Below, one piece after another: positions 7,338 through 16,381 of a stretch of 64,000 nucleotides of DNA. Position numbers and translations under genes: made by a program. Location: the NCBI GenBank assembly GCA_964560495.1, contig CAZLMM010000013.1, forward strand, positions 43,840 to 107,839, given 5' to 3'. The stretch's first letter is position 1; every line of letters begins with the position of its first letter. Below the pieces are notes generated by a model. The model was not told where the DNA came from. It searched no databases and saw only the letters and a list, made by a program, of their open reading frames with translations. The stretch comes from UBA5069 sp964560495. Lineage in GTDB: Bacteria > Chloroflexota > Anaerolineae > Caldilineales > Caldilineaceae.

Positions 7338-8377
7338 ACGACAATCGTCCGACCGATGACGGGGTCGCTCTTCCATTCGGCGCTGAACCTTTGACCGCTG
7401 AGGAAAAAGAGGCGTTCTTTGCTCGCATCCGCAGCGAAGGACGCGTTCTCACGGCGCAAGAGCGCAGACTATTGTTCGGCCCACCGCCAGATATGGCATC
7501 GGCGCCTCGCGATGTAGACGTCGTGGAGGAAATGGAGCCTGCGCACCTGGAGGCTGAAGAGATTGCCCGCCTGGAGACGGACTTTTTCCCAGAGATCGGT
7601 CATGACAACGTAGTCCCTGCGCTCCACCTGGTGACAGGCGTCATTTTCGACTTTGATTTCACTCTGGCCACGCTCCGTCGTCCGCTGGAAGAGTTGATGA
7701 CTCTTGGCGCACAACAGGCCGACGCCTACATGCGCAGCATGGGGATGAATCTACCCGATGAATTTTGGCGGCACATTGTCGAGGCGCGTCGTTTTGCCGA
7801 GGAGAAATCCGAAGAGGAGCAAGAAGAACATCTGGCCGATGACGCGCTCAGTTTTCTCCTTCAATTTTTTGGCTACCCGGCCAGTGAGATGAATCCAGAC
7901 GTATTGCGCCGCGCCGTAGACATCTTCTACGCCCCGGAGATGACGGCCTGGCAACTGCGACCGGGCGTGAAGGAGTCCATTCAATCGCTTCACAGTCAGG
8001 GGTACAAATTGGCTGTGCTCGCCAATTACAACAGCGACCGCGTCTTTCAGCGCACCATAGACTACTTGGGCATCCGTCCCTATCTCGATCTGTGTCTGTG
8101 CAGCGCCAGCGTCGAGTTTCGCAAGCCGGACGTTCGTTTTTTTCAGATTGTCCTGGATCGCTGGGGCGCTCTCCCCTACGAGGTGGTCATCGTGGGCGAC
8201 AGCCTGCGGCATGACATTGCCGGGGGGATCGAGTTGGGCAGCCTGACGGTGCAGGTGGCGCTGGACACCCTGCCGCAGATCGCCCATGACAATCGGCTCC
8301 ATGCCAGCCAGATCATCCCAGATGCAGTGCTCGACAGCCTAGCGCAACTGCCCGAAATCATCCGACAATGGACATGA
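7334..8377 (+). CDS. HAD-superfamily hydrolase with an extended N-terminus
   Basis: This 347-residue protein has a classic HAD phosphohydrolase core at about 100-340. Motif I is FDFDFTLA (nucleophile D106, acid/base D108), motif II is around LAVLANYNSD, motif III Lys is in EFRKPDVRFF, and motif IV is VGDSLRHDIAGG. The cap is helical (about 115-200). The first 95 residues form an unusual acidic, helical extension that is not part of the fold. Translation starts at GTG 7334, overlapping the stop of the broken upstream gene, and the gene overlaps the Nudix gene downstream. It probably dephosphorylates a small metabolite; the substrate is unknown. Confidence 0.85.
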   Translation: MNDNRPTDDGVALPFGAEPLTAEEKEAFFARIRSEGRVLTAQERRLLFGPPPDMASAPRDVDVVEEMEPAHLEAEEIARLETDFFPEIGHDNVVPALHLVTGVIFDFDFTLATLRRPLEELMTLGAQQADAYMRSMGMNLPDEFWRHIVEARRFAEEKSEEEQEEHLADDALSFLLQFFGYPASEMNPDVLRRAVDIFYAPEMTAWQLRPGVKESIQSLHSQGYKLAVLANYNSDRVFQRTIDYLGIRPYLDLCLCSASVEFRKPDVRFFQIVLDRWGALPYEVVIVGDSLRHDIAGGIELGSLTVQVALDTLPQIAHDNRLHASQIIPDAVLDSLAQLPEIIRQWT

Positions 8378-8907
8378 CAAACCCGCTGAACGCCGCCGCT
8401 CCTCCTACCCAGCCAATTGCAGTGCGGCGGCGCTATCCAGATGCACCCCTGGTGGGCGTGGCTGCCGCAGTCTTCGATGAGCAAGGGCGCGTGCTATTGG
8501 TGCAGCGCGCCCGCCCACCGCGCACGGGACAATGGGGGCTGCCGGGTGGGTTGATCGATCTGGGCGAGCGACTTCAGGACGCCGTGCGCCGTGAAGTGTA
8601 CGAAGAGTGTCAGGTCGAGATCCAGGTGGGCGATGTTGTGGCGGTCTTCGAGCCGATCCATCGCGACGCCGAGGGCGGGATCGAGTATCACTATGTGGTG
8701 ATCGACTACTGGGCGCGCCATGTTCAGGGAACGGCGACGGCAGGCGACGACGCTGCGGCGGTCGCCTGGGTTTCGGTCAATGACCTTGGCGCCTATGTCC
8801 TGCTGCCAGATACCCAGATTGTTGTCAAGAAAGCGCACAGTGCATGGCGGGAATCTTCTGCTCTGACATTGATGCCCTCTGATCACCCCACGCCCAACGT
8901 CTCGTGA
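8368..8907 (+). CDS. Nudix hydrolase
   Basis: This 179-residue protein carries the Nudix box as GGLIDLGERLQDAVRREVY followed by EECQVEI (about residues 60-85), with Gln at the usual Gly near the end of the box. The catalytic glutamates REVYEE are intact. The sequence before the box (VLLVQRARPPRTGQWGLPGG) resembles ADP-ribose or NADH pyrophosphatase-like members. A second ATG at 8374 forms an ATGA overlap with the HAD stop and may be the true start. The 3' end overlaps the convergent aminotransferase gene by 25 bases. The gene pairs with a HAD phosphatase, a common house-cleaning combination. Confidence 0.9.
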   Translation: MDMTNPLNAAAPPTQPIAVRRRYPDAPLVGVAAAVFDEQGRVLLVQRARPPRTGQWGLPGGLIDLGERLQDAVRREVYEECQVEIQVGDVVAVFEPIHRDAEGGIEYHYVVIDYWARHVQGTATAGDDAAAVAWVSVNDLGAYVLLPDTQIVVKKAHSAWRESSALTLMPSDHPTPNVS

Positions 8908-10286
8908 ACGGCAGCCAGCGCGTGGTCGAGAATCTCTAGCGCCATCTCCACGTGGTCTTCGCTGGCGGTAAGAGGCGGCGAAATGCGGATGACGTTGCCG
9001 TATAACCCGCCCTTGCCGATGAGCAATCCACGCTGGCGCGTCTCTTCGAAAAGCTGACTGACCGCCATTGGCGCCGGCTCTTTGGTGCGGCGGTCCATCA
9101 CCATCTCGATGCCCTGCATCAAACCCTTGCCCCGCACATCGCCCATGAGAGGATACCTATCCCACAGCTTCTCCAGGCCGGCGCGCAATCGCTTGCCTAC
9201 AAAACCAACCTGCTCTGGCGGCGCCTCTTCCTCCAATGCTTCGATAGTCGCCAACGATGCCGCAGTACTCACTGGATTGCCGCCAAAGGTGCTCAATGTC
9301 AACCCCTTCCCCACCATGCTCTGGGCGATCTCGCTGCGGGTGATGGTGTTGGCCAGAGGAAGCCCATTGGCGATGCCTTTCGCCATGGTCATGATGTCGG
9401 GTTCCACATTCCAATGTGAGATGCCAAACCAATGCTCGCCCGTGCGCCCAAAGCCTGTCTGCACCTCGTCACAGATGAACAGCCCTCCGTAACGATGAGC
9501 AATTTCGACAACAATCTTGAAATACTCCTCCGGCGGTGTGATAAAGCCGCCCACGCCTTGGATCGGTTCGGCCATGAACGCAGCGATCTTGCCCGACGTG
9601 GTGGTGCGGATCACATCCTCCACATCTTGAGCGCAGGCCACCCCACACGATGGATAACTCAGCTTGAGCGGGCAGCGATAACAATAGGGATTGATTGCGT
9701 GCTTGATGTCTGGGCTGAAAGACTTGCCCACCTTCCAGTTGAAATGGGCCGTCACACTCATGGTCAGCGAGGTGCGCCCACTGTAAGCGTGACGCAGCGC
9801 AACGACCTCCCGGTTATCCGTGTGTGTCTGCGCCAGAACAATCGCCGTTTCGTTCGCTTCGCTGCCTGAATTGGTGAAAAACGAGGTCTGCAAGCGTCCC
9901 GGGGTGATCTCGGCCAGCTTCTCGGCCAGCTTGATAGGGTTGGCGTTTGGATAGAGTGTGGACGAGTGGATCAGCTTGCCGGCCTGCTCACGCACCGCAC
10001 CGACTATTTTGGGATGATTGTGTCCCACGCTTGTGGTCAGAATCCCGCCGAAAAAGTCGAGATAGCGTTTGCCCTCTACATCCCACACATATAACCCATC
10101 ACCCTGATCCAACGGCAGCGGGTCGGTGTAATAGAGGATGTGATTGGGCCACAGATACTTGCGCTGCTTTTCGAGAAGCTCTTGGCGTTCCATGAGAAGT
10201 CGAATCTCCGTTTCAAACACTGTTGGGCGGCAAGGTCGGGGATATTGACTGGTGGGATTGTACATCACCATGTCCGAGTCGCGCAT
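8883..10286 (-). CDS. Class III pyridoxal-phosphate aminotransferase (AGXT2/omega-aminotransferase type)
   Basis: The 467-residue protein has the class III aminotransferase layout: a N-terminal DGLYVWDVEGKRYLDFFGG strand, the TNSGSEANETAI phosphate cup, FICDEVQTGFGRTG with the PLP-pyridine Asp, and MTMAKGIANGLPL with the Schiff-base Lys. A cysteine-rich insert NPYCYRCPLKLSYPSCG is typical of the alanine-glyoxylate aminotransferase 2-like branch. Likely reactions move amino groups from omega-amino acids or alanine to pyruvate, glyoxylate or 2-oxoglutarate. The start is uncertain: ATG 10286 is the longest, but ATG 10193 (MERQELLEKQ) also fits family lengths. Neither has a strong Shine-Dalgarno sequence. 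Confidence 0.9.
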   Translation of the reverse strand: MRDSDMVMYNPTSQYPRPCRPTVFETEIRLLMERQELLEKQRKYLWPNHILYYTDPLPLDQGDGLYVWDVEGKRYLDFFGGILTTSVGHNHPKIVGAVREQAGKLIHSSTLYPNANPIKLAEKLAEITPGRLQTSFFTNSGSEANETAIVLAQTHTDNREVVALRHAYSGRTSLTMSVTAHFNWKVGKSFSPDIKHAINPYCYRCPLKLSYPSCGVACAQDVEDVIRTTTSGKIAAFMAEPIQGVGGFITPPEEYFKIVVEIAHRYGGLFICDEVQTGFGRTGEHWFGISHWNVEPDIMTMAKGIANGLPLANTITRSEIAQSMVGKGLTLSTFGGNPVSTAASLATIEALEEEAPPEQVGFVGKRLRAGLEKLWDRYPLMGDVRGKGLMQGIEMVMDRRTKEPAPMAVSQLFEETRQRGLLIGKGGLYGNVIRISPPLTASEDHVEMALEILDHALAAVHETLGVG

Positions 10287-10405
10287 TTTTCAACCCAAGC
10301 ATCGAGGCGATCTATGTTTGACGCAAACATCCCGCCCGGTCCATCTTTATTGATGACACCCATGAACAACAGTCTCGTCAGTATACGAATCCACCCGGTT
10401 GATTG

Positions 10406-10414
10406 TGCTATACT
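10406..10414 (+). promoter_or_regulatory. Extended -10 promoter upstream of nagA
   Basis: TGCTATACT (10406-10414) is an extended -10 element of the type repeated elsewhere in this window. No good -35 hexamer is seen. The predicted start near 10421 leaves about 55 bases of leader before ATG 10477. Confidence 0.45.
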
Positions 10415-10476
10415 TGTGACGAGCATAGGGAAACGCAAATCGATCCTACGGAACTGAGCGAGACTGAGTTATATCT

Positions 10477-11610
10477 ATGAGCATACGCACTCTGAGCGGT
10501 CCCACCCTCCTCACCGATGGCAGCATCGCGCCGGCCGCCCTTGTTATAGAAGGCGGCGCGATCGCCCAGGTCGAATCGGGGCTTAATCCCCACGCCGACC
10601 TGGTTGCAGAGGGCGTGATTGCACCCGGCTTCATTGACTTGCAATGCAACGGCGGCTTTGGTTGCGACTTTACCAGCGACCCGGGTAGCATCGTCCATGT
10701 GGCTGCTCGCCTGCCCGCTGCCGGGACGACGGGTTTTCTGCCCACTTGCATCACGTCGCCTTTGGAAAGTTATCGTGATTGGCTGACTGGCGCAGAGCGG
10801 GCTGCGCGCCAGGCGAGCGGCGCGCAGGTTTTGGGTGTACATCTGGAAGGCGTCTACTTTAGCCCTCACAAGACCGGCGCGCACAACCCAGCCTATATGC
10901 GCCCCATCGACGTGGAGGAAATTCTGAGTCGCTACGCCAGCTCGCCCCTGGTGCGCATCGTGACGCTGGCGCCCGAACTGGAGCACGCCCCCGACGCGAT
11001 CCGCGCTTTGAGCGCGCGGGGCGTCATCGTCAGCGCAGGACATTCCAACGCTACATTCGCCGAAGCCATGAGCGGCATCGCGGCTGGCTTGCGGTGGGGC
11101 ACCCATCTCTTCAACGCCATGCGCGACCTGCGCCAGCGTGAACCGGGATTGCCAGTTGCGCTCCTGCTCTCATCTGTCCCTGTGGGCTTGATCGTCGACG
11201 GCGTGCATCTACATCCGGCCATCACTGCGCTGGTCTACCGACTCAAAGGTGCGTCCGGCGTCACATTGGTGACGGATGCCATGGCGGCCATGGGCGCGCG
11301 GCCTGGGGTCTACAACCTGGGCGGCTATGAGGTTGTCGTGGATGAGACTTCGGCGCGCTGGCCCAACGGCACCCTGGCCGGTAGTATCCTCACCATGGAC
11401 CAGGCCGTGCGCAACATGGTGGCCCAGAGCGGCTGCTCCCTGGCCGATGCGTTGATCATGGCGAGCCAGACGCCCGCTGACCTGTTGGGATTGCCTGGCA
11501 AGGGGCGCATCGCTCCCGGCTGCGACGCCGACCTGACGCTCTTGGATGCCAGTCTGCATGTCCAGGCCACCCTTGTGGCCGGTCAGCTTGTCTACCAGCG
11601 CACGTCCTGA
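10477..11610 (+). CDS. nagA: N-acetylglucosamine-6-phosphate deacetylase
   Basis: This 377-residue amidohydrolase shows the NagA signature: APGFIDLQCNGGFG (residues 49-62), GVHLEGVYFS with metal ligand E124, VSAGHSNA with H189, THLFNAM with H210, and LVTDAMAA with catalytic D267. It converts GlcNAc-6-phosphate to glucosamine-6-phosphate and acetate in the cytoplasm. The usual Pro after HLEG is Val here. It is followed after 36 bases by a BadF-type kinase that would supply the substrate, so the pair forms a GlcNAc recycling or catabolic unit. NagB is not in the window. Confidence 0.95.
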   Translation: MSIRTLSGPTLLTDGSIAPAALVIEGGAIAQVESGLNPHADLVAEGVIAPGFIDLQCNGGFGCDFTSDPGSIVHVAARLPAAGTTGFLPTCITSPLESYRDWLTGAERAARQASGAQVLGVHLEGVYFSPHKTGAHNPAYMRPIDVEEILSRYASSPLVRIVTLAPELEHAPDAIRALSARGVIVSAGHSNATFAEAMSGIAAGLRWGTHLFNAMRDLRQREPGLPVALLLSSVPVGLIVDGVHLHPAITALVYRLKGASGVTLVTDAMAAMGARPGVYNLGGYEVVVDETSARWPNGTLAGSILTMDQAVRNMVAQSGCSLADALIMASQTPADLLGLPGKGRIAPGCDADLTLLDASLHVQATLVAGQLVYQRTS

Positions 11611-11646
11611 GTCCAATTTCGTCACATCCACAAATACAAGTCCACT

Positions 11647-12576
11647 ATGACCTCACTCCTTCTCGGCATCGACGGCGGCGGCACCAAGACCGTGGCTCTC
11701 CTGGCCAACGGCGATGGCGTTCTATTGGGGCGCGGCCAGGCTGCCTCGTCTAACTACCACAAAGTTGGCGCGGCGGCTGCTTTGGCTGCGCTGGATGAAG
11801 TCATCACGGCCGCCTTTGCTGCGGCCCAGTTGCCATCCGCCCCGGCGGCCTCCATTTGTCTGGGCCTTTCCGGCGTAGATCGACCCGAAGACCTGGGGGT
11901 TTTTCGGCCCTGGCTGGCAGAGCGTCATCCGAATGCGCGCTCGGTGATCGTCAACGACGCCGAACTGGTGTTAGCGGCTGGCGCGCCAGAAGGATGGGGC
12001 GTGGCGGTCATCTGCGGCACTGGTTCCATCTGTGTTGGGCGCAACCGCACAGGTCATTCTGCGCGCGCCGATGGTTGGGGCAATATCCTGGGCGACGAGG
12101 GCAGCGGTTTTGCCATCGGCCTGGCTGCGCTGCGGGCAGTCATGCGCGCGTATGATGGCCGTGGGCCAACCACTGCGCTCACCCAGAGCGTACTGGCGGC
12201 CTGGGCGCTGGAACGACCGGAACAGCTCGTACAGCGCGTCTATACCGAGCAGGCCACGCCAATGGAGATCGCCGCCCTCTCTGTGGAGGTGGGCCAGGCG
12301 GCGGAGAGCGGCGATTCAATCGCGCTGGGGATCATGGCGAAAGCAGCGCACGAACTGGCTAACTCAGTGCAGGCAGTCATACGGCGGCTGGAGATGGCGG
12401 GTGAAGTCCCGTGTGGGTTGGCTGGCGGCGTGCTCACCAAGAATCAGCGCATGGTTGACCTGTTTACAGACGCGGCGCAAGAGCTGAATCTGCAATTGAC
12501 GCCCATCACGCTTGTTCATGAACCCGCCCAGGGCGCGCTGCGCCTCGCGCAGGAGGCGTTATTGTCTAGCGAATAG
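11647..12576 (+). CDS. BadF/BadG-type ATPase, probable N-acetylglucosamine kinase
   Basis: The 309-residue protein belongs to the actin-like ATPase BadF/BadG/BcrA/BcrD family, which includes eukaryotic-type GlcNAc kinases. Phosphate 1 loop is LGIDGGGTKT (residues 6-15), the central SGVDRPED and NDAELVLAAG region binds substrate, and ICGTGSICVGRN gives the phosphate 2 loop; GLAGGVLTKNQ is the adenosine motif. Placed directly after nagA, it very likely phosphorylates GlcNAc (or MurNAc/GlcN) released from cell-wall recycling. There are no Cys residues of a reductase-activator type, which argues against a benzoyl-CoA reductase activator role. Confidence 0.85.
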   Translation: MTSLLLGIDGGGTKTVALLANGDGVLLGRGQAASSNYHKVGAAAALAALDEVITAAFAAAQLPSAPAASICLGLSGVDRPEDLGVFRPWLAERHPNARSVIVNDAELVLAAGAPEGWGVAVICGTGSICVGRNRTGHSARADGWGNILGDEGSGFAIGLAALRAVMRAYDGRGPTTALTQSVLAAWALERPEQLVQRVYTEQATPMEIAALSVEVGQAAESGDSIALGIMAKAAHELANSVQAVIRRLEMAGEVPCGLAGGVLTKNQRMVDLFTDAAQELNLQLTPITLVHEPAQGALRLAQEALLSSE

Positions 12577-12581
12577 CGTAT

Positions 12582-12609
12582 TTGCGCCTGCTGTGAACCG
12601 TGCTATAAT
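12582..12609 (+). promoter_or_regulatory. Promoter for tatA
   Basis: A perfect TATAAT (12604-12609) is preceded by TGC, making an extended -10, with a weak TTGCGC (12582-12587) 16 bases upstream. The leader to ATG 12684 is about 68 bases. Confidence 0.6.
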
Positions 12610-12683
12610 GGCTTTAGTGAATGAACTGCCTCCCCCGGCTAGTCAGATGCCTGTCTGTAGGAGCTCTCGAAGGAGAAGAAACC

Positions 12684-12896
12684 ATGCCCGGTCTACCAGG
12701 TCCACTCGAATTGATCTTGATTCTCGTGATCGTCGCCATGCTCTTTGGCGTCGGCAAGCTGCCCGAAGTCTTTGGCGCAGTTGGGCGCGGAATTCGCGAG
12801 TTTCGTAAAGAGTCCTCGAGCAACGATGCCAAAAACGAGAATGTTGCCAAGAGTGAAGCGCCCCCCCCAACTGAAGGCGCAGAGAATCCCAGTTAG
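12684..12896 (+). CDS. tatA: Twin-arginine translocase subunit TatA
   Basis: This 70-residue protein has the TatA/E plan: one short N-terminal membrane helix (LELILILVIVAMLFGVGKLPE), the hinge with FGVGKLPEVFGAVGRGIREF, an amphipathic helix, and a charged, disordered tail. Together with TatC it moves folded proteins across the membrane; no tatC lies nearby. ATG 12684 is preceded by AAGGAGAAGAA at an ideal distance, while the longer open frame from 12621 has no ribosome site. A dedicated promoter and terminator make it monocistronic. Confidence 0.93.
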   Translation: MPGLPGPLELILILVIVAMLFGVGKLPEVFGAVGRGIREFRKESSSNDAKNENVAKSEAPPPTEGAENPS

Positions 12897-12935
12897 CTCG
12901 ACGATCTCGTAGCAATTCTCAGCGTGTTGCGATCG

Positions 12936-12972
12936 ACCCGGTTGTGCAGCTATGAACAGCCGGGTTTTGTCT
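12936..12972 (+). terminator. Intrinsic terminator after tatA
   Basis: ACCCGGTTG (12936-12944) pairs with CAGCCGGGT (12957-12965), one G-U pair, followed by TTTTGTCTT. Confidence 0.65.
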
Positions 12973-13025
12973 TCTACGAATCCCTCTATTCTGGCATCCT
13001 CGCCTATACCCTGTTGTCCTAGCCC

Positions 13026-15032
13026 ATGCGTTTGCTCCAATTCGCCGGTCTGGTTGCCACAGTTGCAGGCGTCTATCTGGCCCAGTACATCGTCGCTCAT
13101 GCAGGCGTGGCGAATTCTATCCCATCCCCACTGCTGGATCTCTTTCCCAGTTTGAGCCGACTGAATCGTTGGTTGCCAGAAGACCTCTACACACTGGCGG
13201 CCTGGGTCATGACGCTCTCGGCTCTGGGATTTGGGCTGCTGTCACCCATTTGGCAACCGGGACGGGGTGTGCGGATGTGGCGCTTTTCAGTCACACAGAT
13301 TCGGTCGTCTCGACCTATTGCAGCGTTGGCCTGTGCGAGCGTTGCCGCAGTGATTGGTGTCGCCCTGGTCATCAGAGGCGACCGTGTATTGCCCGCAGAG
13401 GGTGTCTTGTGGCTGATCAGCCTGGCGCTCCTCATGGTGAGCGCTGTTCTCTTGGACCAGATGCGGTCGTCGCACATCTCGTACACACAGGAGGGGCGTC
13501 CGGAGCGCGGCTGGCCCGTTGCTGCGCTCATTCTGGCTGCCGGCGTCTTTCTCATGATATGGAGCAGCGACCGGCTCCCGGCCCAGATTCCCGAACAGAC
13601 GGCCAGGTTGGCTTTACAGGCGTTTGCCCAGGTTGGCGGCGAACAGTCGCTATTTGCCTACGGCGATGCAAATCAGCCCGGCTTCGCCTCTTTGCCATTG
13701 GCCGCGTTCCTCTTTGCGGGTTTTCGCCCACTGGATGCAATACGTTGGGGCGGCGTTATGGCCGGCGTCACGGCTCTTATCGCCAGCTGGCTGCTTGCCT
13801 GCGAGCTTTTCCGTCGAAGCGGCGATCCTGCGCCTGACGACGCGGACGCATATGATCTCCCGGTCGATGATGATGGGCGCACGCCGGCTTTATGGTCGCT
13901 GCTCGTGTTGGCCGGCGCTGTTCCCATGATTCACTTCGGCAGATTGTCGGGGCAACTCGAATCCGTGGCGTGTGGTGTGCTTGGCCTCTGGCTGCTTCTG
14001 CGCGCTGTGCGGTTGGCGCGTCTGACGTTGGTTGCGGCAAGCGGCGTTCTGATTGGCGCGTCGCTGATGCTATCGACGTCGGGAGTCGCGTTTGTCGTGA
14101 CAGCGGCCCTTCTTTGGGTGGGCTTATGGCTTCTGCGGCGTTCATGGCTGGAATTCCACCGCGGCGGGATCGGCGGCGCTGGCGCGGCCCTGTGGATTGC
14201 CAGCCTGCTTCTCGCCTGCTCGCCTTTATTGGGCGGGTGGATTCGTGAACCAGATCGGTTGATGACTCTCCAACCAAACTTCTTGGACAGATTGCAATCC
14301 ACTGCGCTTGCTTTCGGCGCACAATTCGACGCCAGCCCCTTTGCCAACGTCAACCTGCCCATGTTGAGCAGTCTGATCGCCCCATTGTTCGCTCTTGGGG
14401 TGGGGGCGCTTCTGTTTCGCCTGGATCACCTGATCGGCTGGACGCTCGTCCTGTGGATGGTGTGCGTTGTCATCATTGCAGCCATCGCCGTCCCCCATGC
14501 GCCGTGGTGGCCGCTGTTGCTTCCTGCTCTGCCGGCCGCCGCGCTGGCCATCGGCTTTGCCCTCGATCGTATTCGCGCGATGATCGGATATACTTTGGGC
14601 GGCTGGACGACCCAGGTTGTCTCTTATCTTGCAGTGGGTTTGCTGCTGCTGGCGGGCGTTACGAGCTGGGTCGAGTATGCGCAAGCATCCACTGCACGGC
14701 GCGATCTGACAACGGCGCTGGCGCGCAGCATTGAACAAGCCCCCGCCGATGCGCCGATATACTGGGTCGCCAGCGAGGGGAGCGAGCCAACCAGTTGGAG
14801 CGATCCTTTGTTGCTGACAGTCGGTAAGGGCCGCTCACAGACGGGCGTCATGCTGAATGTTGAGGAGATGGCCGCCTGGCCAGGCGATCTTCCGCCGGGC
14901 GCTCACGTCTTCGTAGCGCCTGAACTACGCACTACGCTGGATACGCTTACCCAACGCTATGCTGGCGGCGCCGTTCGAACGGTGCGGGACCTACGTGCAA
15001 ATCCTCTGCTGTACGTATATGTCACGCCGTAG
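13026..15032 (+). CDS. Large polytopic membrane protein, possible GT-C-like fold
   Basis: The 668-residue protein has roughly 14 hydrophobic segments spread over residues 5-545 and a soluble C-terminal domain of about 120 residues. A loop after the fifth segment (GDANQPGFASLPLAAFLFAG near residue 215) resembles the extracytoplasmic substrate loop of ArnT/PMT-like GT-C glycosyltransferases, where sugars are moved from polyprenyl phosphate, but the usual first-loop acidic motif is not obvious. The cytoplasmic insert at about 268-285 is Asp-rich. It is best described as an unassigned integral membrane protein. There is no strong Shine-Dalgarno sequence before ATG 13026, which lies 54 bases after the tatA terminator. 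Confidence 0.7.
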   Translation: MRLLQFAGLVATVAGVYLAQYIVAHAGVANSIPSPLLDLFPSLSRLNRWLPEDLYTLAAWVMTLSALGFGLLSPIWQPGRGVRMWRFSVTQIRSSRPIAALACASVAAVIGVALVIRGDRVLPAEGVLWLISLALLMVSAVLLDQMRSSHISYTQEGRPERGWPVAALILAAGVFLMIWSSDRLPAQIPEQTARLALQAFAQVGGEQSLFAYGDANQPGFASLPLAAFLFAGFRPLDAIRWGGVMAGVTALIASWLLACELFRRSGDPAPDDADAYDLPVDDDGRTPALWSLLVLAGAVPMIHFGRLSGQLESVACGVLGLWLLLRAVRLARLTLVAASGVLIGASLMLSTSGVAFVVTAALLWVGLWLLRRSWLEFHRGGIGGAGAALWIASLLLACSPLLGGWIREPDRLMTLQPNFLDRLQSTALAFGAQFDASPFANVNLPMLSSLIAPLFALGVGALLFRLDHLIGWTLVLWMVCVVIIAAIAVPHAPWWPLLLPALPAAALAIGFALDRIRAMIGYTLGGWTTQVVSYLAVGLLLLAGVTSWVEYAQASTARRDLTTALARSIEQAPADAPIYWVASEGSEPTSWSDPLLLTVGKGRSQTGVMLNVEEMAAWPGDLPPGAHVFVAPELRTTLDTLTQRYAGGAVRTVRDLRANPLLYVYVTP

Positions 15033-15040
15033 TACAGTTC

Positions 15041-15172
15041 GGCCTAAATAACACTACGATTTGTCATGCTGATCGGAACGGGCGCACCCGCCAACGCAGT
15101 GAAGCATCTGGGTGGCATAACGAGATTCTGAGCGCCAGCGAAGAATGACGATATCCTGGTCTCATTTAGGCC
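15041..15172. repeat. Dispersed TGTCATGCTGA-type repeat, copy 1
   Basis: A 132-bp intergenic element begins GGCCTAAAT (15041) and ends ATTTAGGCC (15172), a perfect 9-bp terminal inverted repeat. Inside are TGTCATGCTGA, CGCAGTGAAGCATC and GATTCTGAGCGCCAGCGAAG, which form a long imperfect hairpin. Relative to copy 2 (16382) it holds an extra 21 bases (TCGGAACGGGCGCACCCGCC and one more base) after TGCTGA. The family is widespread in environmental bacteria. Remaining bases to 15304 contain no recognised gene. Confidence 0.8.
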
Positions 15173-15304
15173 GCTTTGTAGTAGCGTCTGGCGGGGTGAA
15201 AGCAGACAAGCGTTTGGACGAATGATTGCTGATCACGGCGCGCGAAGACTTACAATTGGACATGCGGGCCGAATACGAATACGAGTTTGAGCGAGGGAGG
15301 CAAT

Positions 15305-16363
15305 ATGTTTGGACGCAATAAGCAGAATGGCGTGACGCAAGAGACGGTGATGAAAGCGTTGAGCGCGGTGCAGGAACCCGAGTTGCACAACGATTTAGTC
15401 TCGCTCAATATGATCCGCGATGTGTCGATCAGCGGCGGCGAGGTCGGTTTCACCATCATGCTCACCACGCCAGCCTGTCCCTTGCGGGGACAGATGGAAC
15501 GCGAGGCGCGACAGGCCGTTCTGGCGCTGCCTGGGGTCGAGCAAGTCCATGTCCGTTTCGACGCCCAGGTGCGTGGAGATAGCAGGATCATCGGCAAGCT
15601 CAATATCCCAGTCAAAAACATCATCGCCGTGGCAAGCGGCAAGGGCGGTGTGGGCAAGACGACTGTCGCCACGAATCTTGCAGTCAGCCTGGCCCTGGAT
15701 GGCGCGCGCGTCGGTGTACTCGACGCCGACATCTACGGCCCGAACATTCCCATCATGTTCGGGTTGGCAGGACGACCACGCATCGACAACGGCAAGATGG
15801 TTCCTTTCCGCGCCTTTGGTGTAGAGGTGATCAGCATGGGCTTCCTCATGCCCGAAGGCGAGGCGGTGGTATGGCGCGGCCCTATGCTCCACAAGGCCAT
15901 TCAACAACTTTTCACCGATGTACGTTGGGGCGAGCTCGACTACATGATCGTTGACCTGCCGCCTGGCACGGGCGACGCCCAGCTCAGCCTGGCGCAGAGC
16001 ACGCCCCTCACTGGCGGAGTGATCGTGACTGGGCCGCAAGCGGTCTCCGTGGCCGATGCACGGCGTGGGGCGACTGCGTTCAAACGCCTGGAAGTGCCAG
16101 TACTGGGCGTCATCGAGAACATGTCAGGCGAGGTCTTTGGCAGCGGCGGCGGCGAAGAGGCGGCCCAGCTCATGGGCGTGGAATTCCTCGGACGCGTCGC
16201 CCTTGACCCGCGCGTGCGGGTGGGCGGCGACACTGGTCAACCCATCGTCATCGCTGCGCCAGAGAGCGAGGCAGCGCAGGCGTTGCGCAACTTGGCGCGT
16301 AAGATCGCTGCGCGCATCAGCGTGATGGTGATTGCTCCCGACCCAGAGCTGCGCATCATTTAG
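15305..16363 (+). CDS. mrp: Mrp/NBP35-family iron-sulfur cluster carrier ATPase
   Basis: The 352-residue protein has an N-terminal MIP18/DUF59 domain (about 10-85, with LVSLNMIRDVSI and TTPACPLRGQME) and a C-terminal deviant Walker A P-loop ATPase (IAVASGKGGVGKTTVATNL, residues 110-128). Further motifs are DADIYGPNIP, MIVDLPPGTGD and VIENMSGEVFG. It assembles or transfers 4Fe-4S clusters to target apoproteins in the cytoplasm. The CXXC expected near the C-terminus of canonical Mrp/ApbC is not present in the residues after IENMSG (GSGGGEEAAQLM), which is notable. The start ATG 15305 follows GAGGGAGG; a TTG at 15287 is less likely. Copies of one repeat flank the gene on both sides. Confidence 0.92.
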   Translation: MFGRNKQNGVTQETVMKALSAVQEPELHNDLVSLNMIRDVSISGGEVGFTIMLTTPACPLRGQMEREARQAVLALPGVEQVHVRFDAQVRGDSRIIGKLNIPVKNIIAVASGKGGVGKTTVATNLAVSLALDGARVGVLDADIYGPNIPIMFGLAGRPRIDNGKMVPFRAFGVEVISMGFLMPEGEAVVWRGPMLHKAIQQLFTDVRWGELDYMIVDLPPGTGDAQLSLAQSTPLTGGVIVTGPQAVSVADARRGATAFKRLEVPVLGVIENMSGEVFGSGGGEEAAQLMGVEFLGRVALDPRVRVGGDTGQPIVIAAPESEAAQALRNLARKIAARISVMVIAPDPELRII

Positions 16364-16381
16364 TGATGTCTAGTACACAAG

